Origin: Climacteris rufus
Lineage: Eukaryota > Chordata > Aves > Passeriformes > Climacteridae
Direction: 5' to 3'
Assembly: GCA_013398175.1 (NCBI GenBank)
Contig: VZRZ01008256.1
Location: forward strand, 372,001-436,000
DNA: 64,000 bases
The position numbers were made by a program, and so were the translations under genes. Shown here piece by piece: positions 11,901 to 23,917 of this stretch. The first letter of the stretch is position 1. The number at the start of each line of letters is the position of its first letter. Under the pieces are notes generated by a model. That model saw nothing but the letters and a program-made list of their open reading frames with translations, was not told where the DNA came from and did no database searches.

Positions 11901-14552
11901 TCTTCCTCATATTGGCCACTGCAGCACTGCTTGCTGAGAGCATATTTTAATTTAGATTTCCAACACTGGCACAGAGAAGTGTGCAAGGTTTTTTGCATTC
12001 ATATTAGTGGAAGGTGCCAATAAGCACTCCTGAGATGTGACATTAGATACATGCAAGCCTAGCACAAGTCAAAATGAACATAATTAATCTCAGTCTCATC
12101 CCAAAAGACACAATAAACATTTCCATCTGATCTACAGACAATCATGTTTTGAGTAGGACAAATGTCCATATTGTGACTGTAACAGCAGAAAATCCTGAAC
12201 AGTGTGAGATCCATCTTTAGATCTACTAATGCCATAAAGTAACACTTGATGTTTTACTGGAAATATTTTTCCATTCATCATATATTTTCTCATCACTGGA
12301 GAATTAAAAAACTTACATATATTTCATATTTTCTCATCAATGGAGAAATACACTAAAACCTTCCAAATTCCTGTCTACTTCGAGTTTTTTTCCAAATGAC
12401 ATAGAGGACCAGACTCTTTGAGTGCTGAGATGATCCTTTTTATATTATTCACATGACCAAAACTGGTCTTTAGTCTCAATATGTATTTCTCCTCACTATG
12501 CTTCCTAAATGAATATACAGAAGCACTGAAATCATATCCAATAACACCCTATTCACCAAAAGCATCTGACAGCACTTCTAAAGCAGACACATTTGAAAAG
12601 CATCCAGAACTACCTATGAAGCTACTGGGTCATTTTGCCTCTCCTCTGAAATAACAGAAATGTTCCTCATGCTTAAAGGAGAAGTTCTTATTTAAGAAGG
12701 GGGGATCTCTTTTGCTGTTTGAATTATGACCCACTGCTCACCTAAAAGTATGATACAGGTAGTCAATGCCATTTATCATTTCTGGTCTTATTCAGTATCT
12801 CTGTTCACAGAAGGAAAGGTACATAATTAGCAAATAGCGCGACTTCTGCACTTCACACATTGGGAGGGCTGTGATGTTGCACTCCTACCATTATTTCACA
12901 TACCAGCTCCTGTAAGGCTGATGTGATAATAACACACTTTCAATTCACCAGCAGTAATAGGAGCACTGAATTCTTTGTACAGCAAAATCACAAATGAAAC
13001 AAAGGAAAACTATGACTGTATCAAGATTAGCGAAGCCTTAGATTTAACTTAAATGTCATGTAATTTTTTTTCAAAATGTTAATACTGGAAGATAATATTT
13101 CATAATAGCTGTTCTGCCACCCACAGAGTAAATGCAGGTAAATTGGACAAGTACTGAACTTTTAATAAACCAGCCCATTAAGTACTCAGGAACTCTTGTG
13201 TATTTATGTTACAGCTTTCTTTCCACTTTCTTTGCCTCAGAGAACACATGGAAGACTTGCATTTAGATTTATCAGCTAAATGCAAAGCTGACAAAAAAGT
13301 TAAAATTAAGAGTAAAGTACAAAAATTCTTTGCAATCACCAGTGCAATAATCCATTCCTCTTCCTGCAATTGCTAATGCTGCACAATATCTCCTCTTGCT
13401 TTCTCTCTCCTCCCTTGCCTTTATAACTAAATTTCTAATTTTGAATCAGTTCAAGACAACAGTTTCAAGATTGCCTTCCTTTGTAATTCTATTTTATTAC
13501 TACTTTACTGCTGTTTTCTACTGCATTATACGCTATCCCCTATATTATGTCTTCACCATTGTCTGTATAAAAGCTATTTGGCCTTCATATTCAAAGTTTT
13601 CTACAACATCAAATCAGGTTTTATTCCAGTGGCCAATTACCTCTTGCTGTGAAATGTCCCTAAAAGCTTACTTTTAGATCTAGTGTTTCAGGACACCTTT
13701 ATGTCTTGCTTTGGGGAGACAGGACTGGGGGGGTTTGGGTGTTTTTTTTCAGGGGTGCAGTGGTGGTGTGGCTCCTTCATGCTATTGTTGCAATTATACA
13801 CTTCACCGTCATACGCCACATTGAAGCAAATATGCTTGTTCACCACAAATATTTCCAACACACTCATTAAAAAAACCAAAAAACAAAAACCCCAAAAAAC
13901 CTCAAATCCCACATTAGAATCAAGAGATTTGACAATTGTTTAGTTTGTCAGTTACAATGAAACATACAGATTTCTCTCAAATTCATTAACCTGTCATTTT
14001 CAAACTATCAAAATGAGTTTCTTTCAAAATGTTATGCTTTATGATATGAATGAGTGGTTCATAAGTAGCTAAATGTGCCTTTTGCATAAGTGCATCACAT
14101 ATTTTTGGAAAACAATGAGCCAGATCTGAGGCTAAGACAAAGAACTAATATTATTGGAATACTTATATAGAAAGGGATTAGTGATAGGATGACAGACTTG
14201 CTCTTTATAAAAATAAATAGAAGATCATATTTGCTAATTGAAATTTCTATAGTATGCTAGAAAAATCACAGTAAAAATCCTTTTGCTTTATCACAAATGC
14301 AGTAATATTGTGACAGGAAAAGTCTATGACAGATTTCTAGCAAAAATAACCCATTAGCTCCTTATGGTTGGTTATTTTTTTCAGCATTTTCTTTCAAATA
14401 TGTTTCTAGGGCTGCCAATTGTCATGACATATTATTTATGAGGCATATGTTTTTTGTCAAGCACTGTTCTTTTTATTGATTTATTTGACAGGTTTTACTT
14501 ACTGCTACATAATATACCAGAAAATTTTACTGGCATTGGACATGTTAGAACC
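8971..14552. other. Long AT-rich non-coding stretch, no gene seen
   Basis: No recognised interspersed repeat or exon. Small features: a (GA)n microsatellite of about 13 bases at 9630-9642, a 46-bp-period duplication at 12279-12347, and an A/C-rich low-complexity tract at about 13869-13902. The block 10800-11450 is less AT-rich than its surroundings but shows no supported reading frame or known repeat. Confidence 0.55.
12279..12347 (+). repeat. Local tandem duplication, about 24-bp units 46 bp apart
   Basis: Two near-copies, 12279-12303 and 12325-12347, share TTTTCTCATCA(C/A)TGGAGAA with the second lacking two bases. The intervening sequence is AT-rich. Confidence 0.75.
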
Positions 14553-14665
14553 GTAAATTAAAACATTGCAATAAGGAACTGGAGCTCATTAACTCAAACT
14601 GTAACTGTTAGACAACAGGAAAGTTGTGATATTTGATTTATTAGGAAAATAAACCTTTCTGTATT
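14553..14665 (+). repeat. 113-bp direct repeat, copy 1
   Basis: Matches 15211-15323 over 113 bases with eight mismatches by my count and no gaps (about 93%). A run of more than 50 bases in the right half, around GTTAGACAACAGGAAAGTTG, is identical. Flanks on both sides are unrelated between the two copies. It resembles none of the mobile elements recognised in this window. Confidence 0.9.
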
Positions 14666-15210
14666 TCAAAACATAGCTGACTATTTGTGGTAAGACATGA
14701 CAAAGTAATAATGTCAAAATGATTCATCTGTATCAAGAAAAGTATCTTCTCATAAAATAATGTAGGATGGCACTAATTATATCATTATTAGACAATTTTT
14801 TGTTTCATTGCTCCTGACACATCAATTTTAAGTGCATTTACTTAACAGGACACTAAGAGCTTATACTAACCTAGGGATATAAAAGAGGAAAATTTTATTT
14901 AATCTTTTCTGCTTTATTTAATTATCTACACTACAAGCAGAGTAATATATACCCAGGTGGAGTACTGTGTTAGCTGCTAACTTGCAGCTGTATGCAATTA
15001 TCTTGTGCTGTCTGAAAGTACTTCAGCGAGCTTGAGTATCTCTGCTTTGCTGTGTTACAAAAACCTAAACAAACGTTTTTCAAGAAGCTACTCATTTTTC
15101 AGAGAATGAACAGGACATGCTATTAACACATTAAATAGCTGTTAGAAATCTCTAGATCAAACCAACATACCAATAATTCATCAGTGGAGGTTTTATCTAT
15201 TTACTTCACT
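14666..15210. other. Spacer between the two 113-bp direct repeats
   Basis: 545 bases of AT-rich sequence with no recognised gene or repeat. Confidence 0.6.
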
Positions 15211-15323
15211 GTAATTTAAAGCATTGTGATAAGGAACTGTAGCTCATTAACTGAAATTGTAACTGTTAGACAACAGGAAAGTTGTGATATTTGATTTATT
15301 AGGAAAATAAAACTTTCTGTATT
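15211..15323 (+). repeat. 113-bp direct repeat, copy 2
   Basis: Second copy of the unit at 14553-14665, same orientation. Differences are concentrated in the left 55 bases; the right half differs at one position only. No flanking target-site duplication or terminal inverted repeat was found, so a local duplication is as likely as an unrecognised short element. Confidence 0.9.
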
Positions 15324-18099
15324 ACATGAGTGATATCATGTGAAGAACAATAGCAGTGAATACATACAAATATACTAGGTCTAATAAAGACAGTACAATT
15401 CATGTAGAAATCTGTAAAATCATGACATCACCGATGATACAAGCCAGCTGAATTCAAGGTAGAACAGATATCCCTAACTAATCTGGTAGTCATACATTCT
15501 AACGGTAGTACAGTGATACCTACCAGCAATCAGGAAAGCCTAGGTGATACTTTCAATGTTTTCATAAAGTTATTCCCTTCTCATCCAATTAAAAAAAAAA
15601 CCAAAGAAACCACAAAACTTAAAAGGTAAACTTCTCTAGTATTGTATTATTATTCCATTTCTTTTTTTAAACTTTTTTAATCTAGTGGATACAATCAGGC
15701 CAGAATTAATTAGATGGAAGAACTGAAAGGATAATAAATCTCTTCACAGTTCTAAGGCAATTATTTCAGTTTAGGAAACAGTCTAAGCAGAAGGTTGAGC
15801 TAGCTCAAATTCAGTCAAATTCAATTTAGGAGGTCCTGCAAGGCCATAAACTGGCTCAATCTCAAGACACTTATTCTGGCTTTTGGAAGCTCTGTACTGC
15901 CTAAAAGTTTTTTACAGCCTGGAAACTGAACTCATGTCAGAGGTTTGTTTGATGCTCATTTACTTGTATATATATATGTTGTAGGTATAGGACTTGCATA
16001 TGTTCAGCAAACAAGCAGCTACCAAGCAGAAAATGATGTATAACTATTACATCAATTTAAAGACTTTCCGAAAACATTTAATTTCAATTAATGCAAACAG
16101 CATGTAATTTTAAGGAAAATCAACAAAATCCCCACACCAACACCACAGCTTCTGCTAGTCACAAGGCAACAGCTGTGGAAATCATGAGAGGAGTTCTCTG
16201 GCTGCAGCTTGGCAGTTGCTATTTATGGGGTCTCAGGAAAGACACCTTCAGGAAGGTAATATTTATGACTGTGCTGCCTCTGTGTTTCTTGGAGAGACTG
16301 TGTTTGAAAGACAGTTCAGGGAGGGGATGGCATACCTCTAAGGCTTTATAAGATACATCTTGGTAACACCCAGGAATTTCTAGATTGATGAGTTCTTTTA
16401 AACGGCCTCTTTCTAACTACTTCTGGTCTTCCTCCATGCATTTAGTGCAACACCTATGTGAAGTTCTCTTGTGATTTCTTGATGTGAGGCCTGTTTTCAT
16501 ATCTTATAATTTGGTAAAAATAATTGTAAGCATTTTTTTTCCTGCTCCTCAACAAGAAGTCTGGAGTTATAAAAATAAGAGACCACGGTGAGCCATTTCA
16601 CCAAAAATTACAGACTTTCCCAAATTGCCATAATTAGGTCAACTTTTCAAACACATTCTGATTTCCTGTTTTGATACCTACTTTGGCATGATGATAAATA
16701 ATTAGTAGTTATTAACCAAGCTCCTGGCTTATTCAGAGGAGACCAATAAACTTCTCCACAGGAGAATTCAGCACCTTAAATTAGGCTTTTGCTAAAGAAA
16801 TGCTCTCTGGAGAAGCCATGCTCTCTCGTGTACTTTGAAGAGATGCTAGGGAGATTAGTGAGATAATTTAGCCTGCTAAATTGGATACTAACAGTCATGC
16901 CATATTGATATCTTCTCCTAAGTCTGAATATAGTGCAACTCCACTTACATATTTCAGATGTGAGTAGGTTATGTTGCTCATCTGCATTTAAACTGTTCTC
17001 CAAGGCAAATAAAATTGTACACACATTGCCTTTACATGGACATCTCGTTAAACATAATGATTATCATTAATATGTCTTACAATATTTGTACTTTTAAAAT
17101 GGCTCATAGCTCCATAGTAATCTCATACATCATGTTTGGTGACATACTCAATTATTCAAATTTTCTTAGGACTGATAAAAAAAGGACCTGAATAAATGTT
17201 CTTATTCAATACTCATTTGGCTGATTCACAGTTACAGAATTAAAGACAAGAAAGGCTATTCTTCAAAAATAAAAAAATACAAGCTACAAGTGTCCTAAAG
17301 CAAAAACTGATTTTTGATCAAAATATCTGAATCTAAAGATAACCTGTAATGTCCTATAAGAACTTGAACCTCAAAAGGGGTAGAAAAATGAAAAAGTAAA
17401 TACGCTAACAACTGTGTGAGAAGGTAATCACTTGATCAGACAAAGGCACAGAAACAATTAGCAAAAAAGAGTTGTATAATTAGACTTAAAATTTACTGCC
17501 TACGGCTTCTTGGTAAACTACAAATGCATAATTTAAGAATAAAAATATTTTTATAATAAAAGTTACTTTATAAGACATGTGACTCCAGGTTTGCACTTTC
17601 CCTGTCCCAGACAAGAACACTGGCAATAAACTGAAGTCACTTTCTGAGGTCTCATTCCTGCAATGTCAAAAACCATGAGAGAAGCACAGGTGCAATTACC
17701 TCAAAAAATGAGTCTGCCTCTTTATCCTTGGCCATCTCTCTCCCTGCTGCAGCTGTATCATTATTCTAAAATGGTATGTCAGTTTTTCAATTTACATCCT
17801 GATCTTGGCCATAAAATGTTTCAAAGCCCATCTAAGGATGCAGATGATTTATTGTCCTACTATAATCTATGTCACATTAAATTAAGTAGTAATATAATTC
17901 ATTACTTTTTTAAGACTAAATACTTCTTCATATATTATTCTATTGGAAAGAACAGGAATAATTGAATCCTTGACACAAACTCTATGAGAAACATGAATAT
18001 GGGGATTCTGCATCTATATTCTTTCAAATTAACAAACTACAGAGAGTGTTCTGCTTTTATATTTACTTTCTCTGTTGTATAGTGTGTGAGACATCACAT
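15324..18099. other. AT-rich non-coding stretch, no gene seen
   Basis: A short (TA)n tract lies near 15967 and A or T runs occur near 15590 and 15660. The 100-codon frame at 17663-17965 has no recognisable domain. No repeat family recognised. Confidence 0.55.
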
Positions 18100-18376
18100 G
18101 TGACAGGACAAGGATGAATGGTTTTAAACTAAAATAGGGGAGATTCAGATTGGATATTAGGAAGAAATTCTTCACTCAGACAGTAGTGGGACAATGAAAC
18201 AAGTTTCCCAGAGAAGCTGTGGATGCCCCATTCCTGGAATTGATCAAGGCCATGTCAGATAGGGCCCTAGACAATCTGATCTAGAGGTTGGCATCCCTGA
18301 CCATGGCAGGGGTTTGGAACTAGATGATCTTTAAGGTCACTTCCAACCCAAACCATCCTATGACCACTCTATAATA
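18100..18376 (+). mobile_element. CR1 LINE 3' end fragment
   Basis: Sense-strand CR1 tail, 5' truncated. It begins with GACAGGACAAGGATGAATGG, continues through GGATATTAGGAAGAAATTCT, GAGAAGCTGTGGATGCCCCA and GGAACTAGATGATCTTTAAG, and ends in a degenerate CTATGA repeat near 18376. All blocks occur in the order expected for the CR1 3' UTR. A family C LTR lies just downstream in the same orientation; whether its true left edge cuts into this CR1 tail is uncertain. Confidence 0.94.
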
Positions 18377-18404
18377 TAACATCAAAGAAGAGCTGTTACC
18401 TTCC

Positions 18405-18693
18405 TGTGGCTGCACAGGGCCTCTCTTGAGAAATTCTTCTTTCCCATGCAAACTATGAAAAAAATGGTAGAAACACCTGCTGTTTTTCCTGATCTGTTTT
18501 GATTCAAGACAGGGTGTGTTTTGGAATTGGGTGTTGTAGGACTTCAGCCAATCACCCCAGGGGGTGGGTGACCACTGTCCAATCACCTGATGGGTTCTTA
18601 CCATATATAAGGGGAAAATACAACAATAAATTGGTTTTCTGCTTCTTCTCACTGCACTGGCTCATGTGCTCTGTTCCAGGTAAAACAGTGACA
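18405..18693 (+). mobile_element. Solo LTR, family C, copy 1
   Basis: LTR-like unit homologous to the minus-strand copy at 43391-43695. Shared blocks include GAAATTCTTCTTTCCC (with a one-base difference), CTGCTGTTTTTCCTGA, two CCAATCACC boxes (18548, 18579), TGATGGGTTCTTACCATATA, a TATA box (18604-18610), AATAAA (18625-18630) and an end reading ACAGTGACA. With TG/CA termini at these coordinates the flanks CCTTCC (18399-18404) and CCTTTC (18694-18699) form a possible 6-bp duplication with one mismatch. However, about 20 bases upstream also resemble the region outside the other copy, so the real left edge may be farther left and this copy may carry a roughly 35-bp internal deletion. No viral coding sequence is present. 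Confidence 0.75.
18548..18630 (+). promoter_or_regulatory. LTR promoter and poly(A) signal of family C copy 1
   Basis: Two CCAAT boxes, TATATAA at 18604-18610 and AATAAA at 18625-18630. The 14-base gap between TATA and AATAAA implies a very short R region, an arrangement also known in avian alpharetrovirus LTRs. Activity is not shown. Confidence 0.6.
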
Positions 18694-21600
18694 CCTTTCC
18701 AAATTTTAAATGAGGAAAAATAAATAATTAAATGGTCAGCTAGACAACAATTATGCATTGATGATGCACCGTAATAAAATAATGTTTTATTTTGATTCAG
18801 AAGATAAACTAAATATTCCGAAATTTTTCAGTTGTTTACCATTTCTTCTCCAAGTTCATGTGGTAATATCAAAACTGTCAACTAATGAGAAAAAGTATCT
18901 AATACAAAAAAATTACGGAAATTGGGTCCTCTGCATACCATCTCAAAGTGTTTCACAATACAATGAATCTGTTATTAGTATAATCTTATGCCATTATTCA
19001 GTTCTGTATGCCTCAATCACTATTTTACTATCTAGCTGACTTCACCTGGGATATATTGGGTTCTTCCCAATGGCTTAAGTAACTTGTAGAAACTCTACAT
19101 TTGTCTTGGTAAGGCTGAGAAAAAGATCAAGCATCAAATGCCTATACTAGAATAGCACTTCCTACCATGTCTAGTGATGACACTATAGCTACAGACATTA
19201 AATAGCCTTACGATTATGTTAATGAATTTCCATTTCCTCCTTAAGAAGTTAAACAATTCTGTTTCTACTGTATTTACAATTGAAATATGTCACTGATTAA
19301 TAGCAAGAGAGCCCAAATGATATTCTTAAAGACTCAAGAGCTCTCTTACACTGTATTGAAGAATTCTTGAAGAAAGAATAGAGTGACATGCAACAGGTGG
19401 CAACACTGCCAGACATCTAATCCAGCTCCGATTCACCGTGCAGCTGAAGAGCACACAGAAAGCTGATTCAATGTCAAGTGTCAAAGGAGAGTGAAAGCAG
19501 GAGCTCTTCCTTAAATGTTCAGCCCACAAAATCATTGCTGCTTGGATCACCTCTGCATGAGCTGTGCTGCTGACACCTTCACCCTAATTAGACTGGCTAC
19601 TTCAGGATGTCAGCAGCTGCATTCCTTCCTTTCACCTCTACAGTAAGAGTTTCTATTAATAGGAAGGTTTATGAAGGCATTACAGAGATAAAATATTTTG
19701 CAAATCCATACTGAGTATTCCAGGTCTTAGTAAGACCCTAAGAAGGGCTTGTATAATCAAAACCATAACCACAGAAATCAACAATTTCTACATTTATAGC
19801 AATATATATATAGCCATGATCACATGTCACACAACCACAGGAAGCAGCAATCCCTGAATTTCAAATATAGTACAAAAGAAAATCTGAAAAATGCACAGCA
19901 TTATTACAGAGGTAATAAAAAGCAAGGCTATGTCTTAACCCATATTCCGTCAAAGTAAGTAAGAAGGAGGAATAAGCAAGGGTAAGGTGAAATCAAAATC
20001 TTTTCAAGAATTAGGAAAAGAAAACACTTTAAAGTGTTAACATATTGACTAAAAACATAATATTACCAGATAAATGCTACAATCATTTGAGTGAGACTTC
20101 ATTGAGATACACTTAGAGAGGAAAAGCTCTACGGGACATATATAAACCACAGAAAATACTGACTAGGGAATAGCACTGCAGGGAAATATATGAGAAATAA
20201 AATATACCGATGTGAACAGAATTACAAAACTGTCACTATATGCCAGAGATTGTACATAGAGAGGCTGCACAGACAATTTTAGTGGGGCAATTAACTTTCT
20301 ATTGTATTGATAAACACAAAATACTTTAAATATGCTGCTAATCTGTATAGTTGAATTAGTGATAGCAAGAATGCAGAAGAGTAGAGTTATTCTGTAATGC
20401 AAGAGTAATAAGCACGATCAAAATTAGAATGCGTTAATATACACTAGAAAAAAACCTATTGAAATAGTAATTTTTTTACAAGTACATAAGGAGAGCTAAT
20501 GAAAACAATGAAAAGCGGTTACTGTCAGCACCTGAAGAAATGGCCCTTGAAGTATGAAAAGAAAAACAAGCCTAAATAAATGCAAGCACATTTAGTGAGG
20601 CTAATTCGGTAGTTTTGCTGAAAGAAAGGCAACAGAGTCACAAACTTGGAAAGTGTTCACAAAAGACCTGGAGAGAGACAGAGGCGTAGTCTAATGAGTA
20701 TTCTGTAGAAAGTCATAAATAACTTCAAATCCATTGTAACAGAGTCATTGAACGAGGCTTTCTTTCCAACCCTATCATCCACAAATGCAAGTATTGAATT
20801 ATGGAGGGTGCAACCATTATGAAAAAAAGGGCTCTTCCAAGACACATGAAGTTGACAGAAACATGGGGGAGAACAATACATGGAAAAGAACAAAGGACTG
20901 CACTGTGCAGGTTCAGTCCTGTTTCTATGGAAGGAGGACAAAATGACACACAGTGACATTTATCGTGAAACTGTTTTCATTAATGTGAAATGAAGTAACA
21001 AGTTCTATCTAGAAATAAATGTAAACACACATGTTGAGTCTTTTAATTGAATTACAGCAATATTCACAGCCAAATGTCTATGACTGTTGAAAGTGAATGA
21101 GGCATTGGTTAGGAGGTTAGCTGGACTCTTCATCTGGCCGTAACTAATTTTCTGACACAGGTTGAATTTTGACTAGGAATTTCAGAATCAGAGTTCAATC
21201 CAGGAGGCAGTTGACTAAAGAAGAAAACACACTTTTAAATATCTTTGAGGATCTGGTCCCTCTGCCAGCCGTTTTTGCTCCAACTTCAAATTTAAGAATG
21301 AGGAAAATCGTGTGTCATGGACCCATAAGGCACCATGACCTCACCTCATGTTGACTTGTACACATGTTTTGGGGAAAGAGACACTATTTCATAGTTATAA
21401 ATCTTGGCTTGTAGCTTTTTACACAATACAGACTTCAAATACCACATGGGATGTTCCACACATTCTATGCCATAATGCTTGTCTTCATGAAAGAAAGAAG
21501 TTTAAGAACACTAAACCCACAAAAAAAGCAACTGTGAACTCTACCAAGAACTTTAAGCTATGTGAGCAAGATAAAAAAGAACTTAGAGACTACTTACAAA

Positions 21601-23354
21601 ATGAAAAATAAGTCCCACACATTTTCTTTTACTGGTTATACAAAGAAATGGCAAAAACAAAAAGTCTAACTCTGCAGTTTAAGTAACTTAAAACCAAGGA
21701 ATGAAAATAACCTTATAAAAATTGCTGTGGCAATATTCTAGCTAAAGAATATTTAGGATTTTTCTTAGTTACATTTACCAATGGTCAGAAACGTACATCT
21801 TAAATCCATTGAAACTAATCAGTTTGCCAATTGAGACAAGTGGTTTAGGAGTGAATTTATAAGGGAGAAGTGGATGAAATTACTGCATTGACAGAGCATG
21901 AATCACAAAGAAACTGCATCTCAGTCCTAGGATGGTTATCACAGAATTGCTATTTGAGTCTCAGAAAACTTAACAGTGTAGTAACTACTTCAGCTGTGGA
22001 AATAATATAATCTCTTGGGTTTTTTGGTTTGTTTTTAACTACTTTCACAGACTGTGCACTCCAAATATTTTCTATAATACTAAGTCAGATCACAGAAAGA
22101 TAATCACTTTCATAGATAACATGAAACTAAAGGTTTATATCACACCCAGCCTCTAGAATTTCAGCCCATTTCCATAAGAGACAGCACTGCTCACAGTATA
22201 AATGGCTGAGAAACTATAATTAATACTGAAAGAATCTTAAATAATTAACTGCACAGATAATATTAGTAGTAATTTTCTTTTATTTCTCAAGTACTGATTT
22301 AACTTTTCAACAGAAACTTTTCTAGCCACAATTTAAACTTCTTTGGGAAAGTCAATCTGCAATATAGCAAAGAGCACTACAGAATTATCTGGCAAAAATC
22401 ATGTATACTAAAATAGGTATTTTTATAGTACTCAAATATCAGAAGTTGAAAAGTAAATTTTTAAAACTGTCAAGTGGTAACATTAGAATCTGCTTTTTAA
22501 AAGTCCCATTCATATAGTTTTACCCATCTCATCATTGTAATCTAGGCTTTGCTATTATTCCTGTTCCTCGCTCAGAGCTCCTCTCTTAGTCACAAAATAG
22601 CAGAAACTGCTTAATATTTTTAAAATCTTCCTACTTGGTGGGACAGAAATTCAATGCAAAGCAACAGCAAATAATTTTTAAAAAATCCCCAACCCTAATT
22701 GTGATAATGATATATCTGTGATTCCTTGAATAATAAAACAAAACAAGAAAATAACAAGGACACTTGGTATTAAAAAAAAAAAAGGTGAGAAGGACAATGG
22801 TGTTCCATATGAAAAGAGTATTGTTTCCTTGTGCATCTGGAATACAGTCAACAGAGATTTCTATGCTTGTATCAAGGTTCTATTGAAAAATGCAGAGTTA
22901 ATTTATCTTTTTTTTTTTTTAAATTTGTGTCAGAATTTAATTGTGGCAGGGCTCTTGTTCTTTATTGAATGTCATTTGTTTTGATATTTATTGATAGGTA
23001 TTGATTTTTTTTACTCTACTGAGTAATTAATTATTTTTTTAGTTTTCTAACCAAAACAGAATATTTATAAATAAATCATTGAGATTTCAGTTGAATATAA
23101 ATGTTTTCTCAGTTTTCAGAATTATAGTAAATTACTTGCATAGGGGTTTTATTTGTTGTGTTTTTCTATTATTAGTCTAACTTGTTATCAACAACACTAA
23201 ATCTAGGTACCAGTTTTCAAGTAATCATCAAAGAAAGGGAAGGGCACCAAGGAATTTATCATGTTGGCAAGCTCAGCATCTTTCAGTTCTGCACAAAACA
23301 AATAAAAATTAATGTCTCCTTAAATTTGTTGGGCGTCAGTTATGTGTGTAACTG
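18694..23354. other. AT-rich non-coding stretch, no gene seen
   Basis: Contains a (TA)n tract near 19800, a 16-bp palindrome at 20023-20038 and a 13-base T run at about 22908. Open frames (for example 20657-20959 and 21348-21611) show no recognisable domains. No repeat family recognised. Confidence 0.55.
20023..20038. repeat. 16-bp perfect palindrome AACACTTTAAAGTGTT
   Basis: Exact two-fold symmetry centred between 20030 and 20031. It contains TTTAAA at its centre. Isolated; chance is a reasonable explanation in 64 kb of AT-rich DNA. Confidence 0.6.
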
Positions 23355-23917
23355 TGTTATGGTTTAAACCCAGCTGGCAACTCAGTCCCACGCAGCCACT
23401 CACTCACACCCCCCCTCAGTGGGATCAGGGAGAGAATCAAAGGGTAAAAGTGAGAAAACTCATAGGTTGAAATAACAGTTTAATAGCTGAAATAAAGATA
23501 ATAGTGATAGTACATGGTGATGACAGTAAATTATGATAATAACAAAAATTTAAATGAAAAAGAAAATAACAGGAAAAAATAGAACTAAAACTCGAGACAG
23601 ACTCATGATATAAATGAAAGACAATTGTTCACTACCAATTGACCAATGCAAGATATGCTATATAGTATGGAATATCCTTTTGGCAAGTTGGGGTCAGCTG
23701 TACCAGCTGTGTCCCCTCCCAAGTCCTTGTGATCTCCCAGCCTCTGCCCCAGTGGGGTGGGGTGAGGAGCAGAAAAGGTCTAGACTCTGTGTAAGTCCTG
23801 CTTAGAAATAATTAAAACATCTCTGAACTATCAACACTGTTTCCAGTACAAATCCAAAACATAGTCTCACCCTAGCTACTAGGAAGAAAACTAACTCTAC
23901 CCCAGACAAAACCAGCA
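23355..23917 (-). mobile_element. Solo LTR, family D (avian ERVL LTR)
   Basis: Decayed LTR of the ERVL group common in bird genomes, read on the minus strand. The plus strand begins GGTTTAAACCCAGCTGGCAA, then AACTCAGTCCCACGCAGCC, an A-rich AATA/AATG stretch, GTATGGAATATCC(T)TTTGGC, GGTCAGCTGTACCAGCTGTG and finally CTACTAGGAAGAAAACTAAC near the LTR's 5' end. These blocks match, in order, the LTR that begins with a CAGCTGGGATAGAGTTAATT-like string. Compared with what I know of the family, the segment around the TATA box is shortened: the sequence between the GGATATTCCATA block and the upstream part lacks the usual TATATAAACT. Terminal bases are inferred from homology; a 5-bp duplication could not be identified. 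No internal ERVL sequence adjoins it. Confidence 0.9.
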
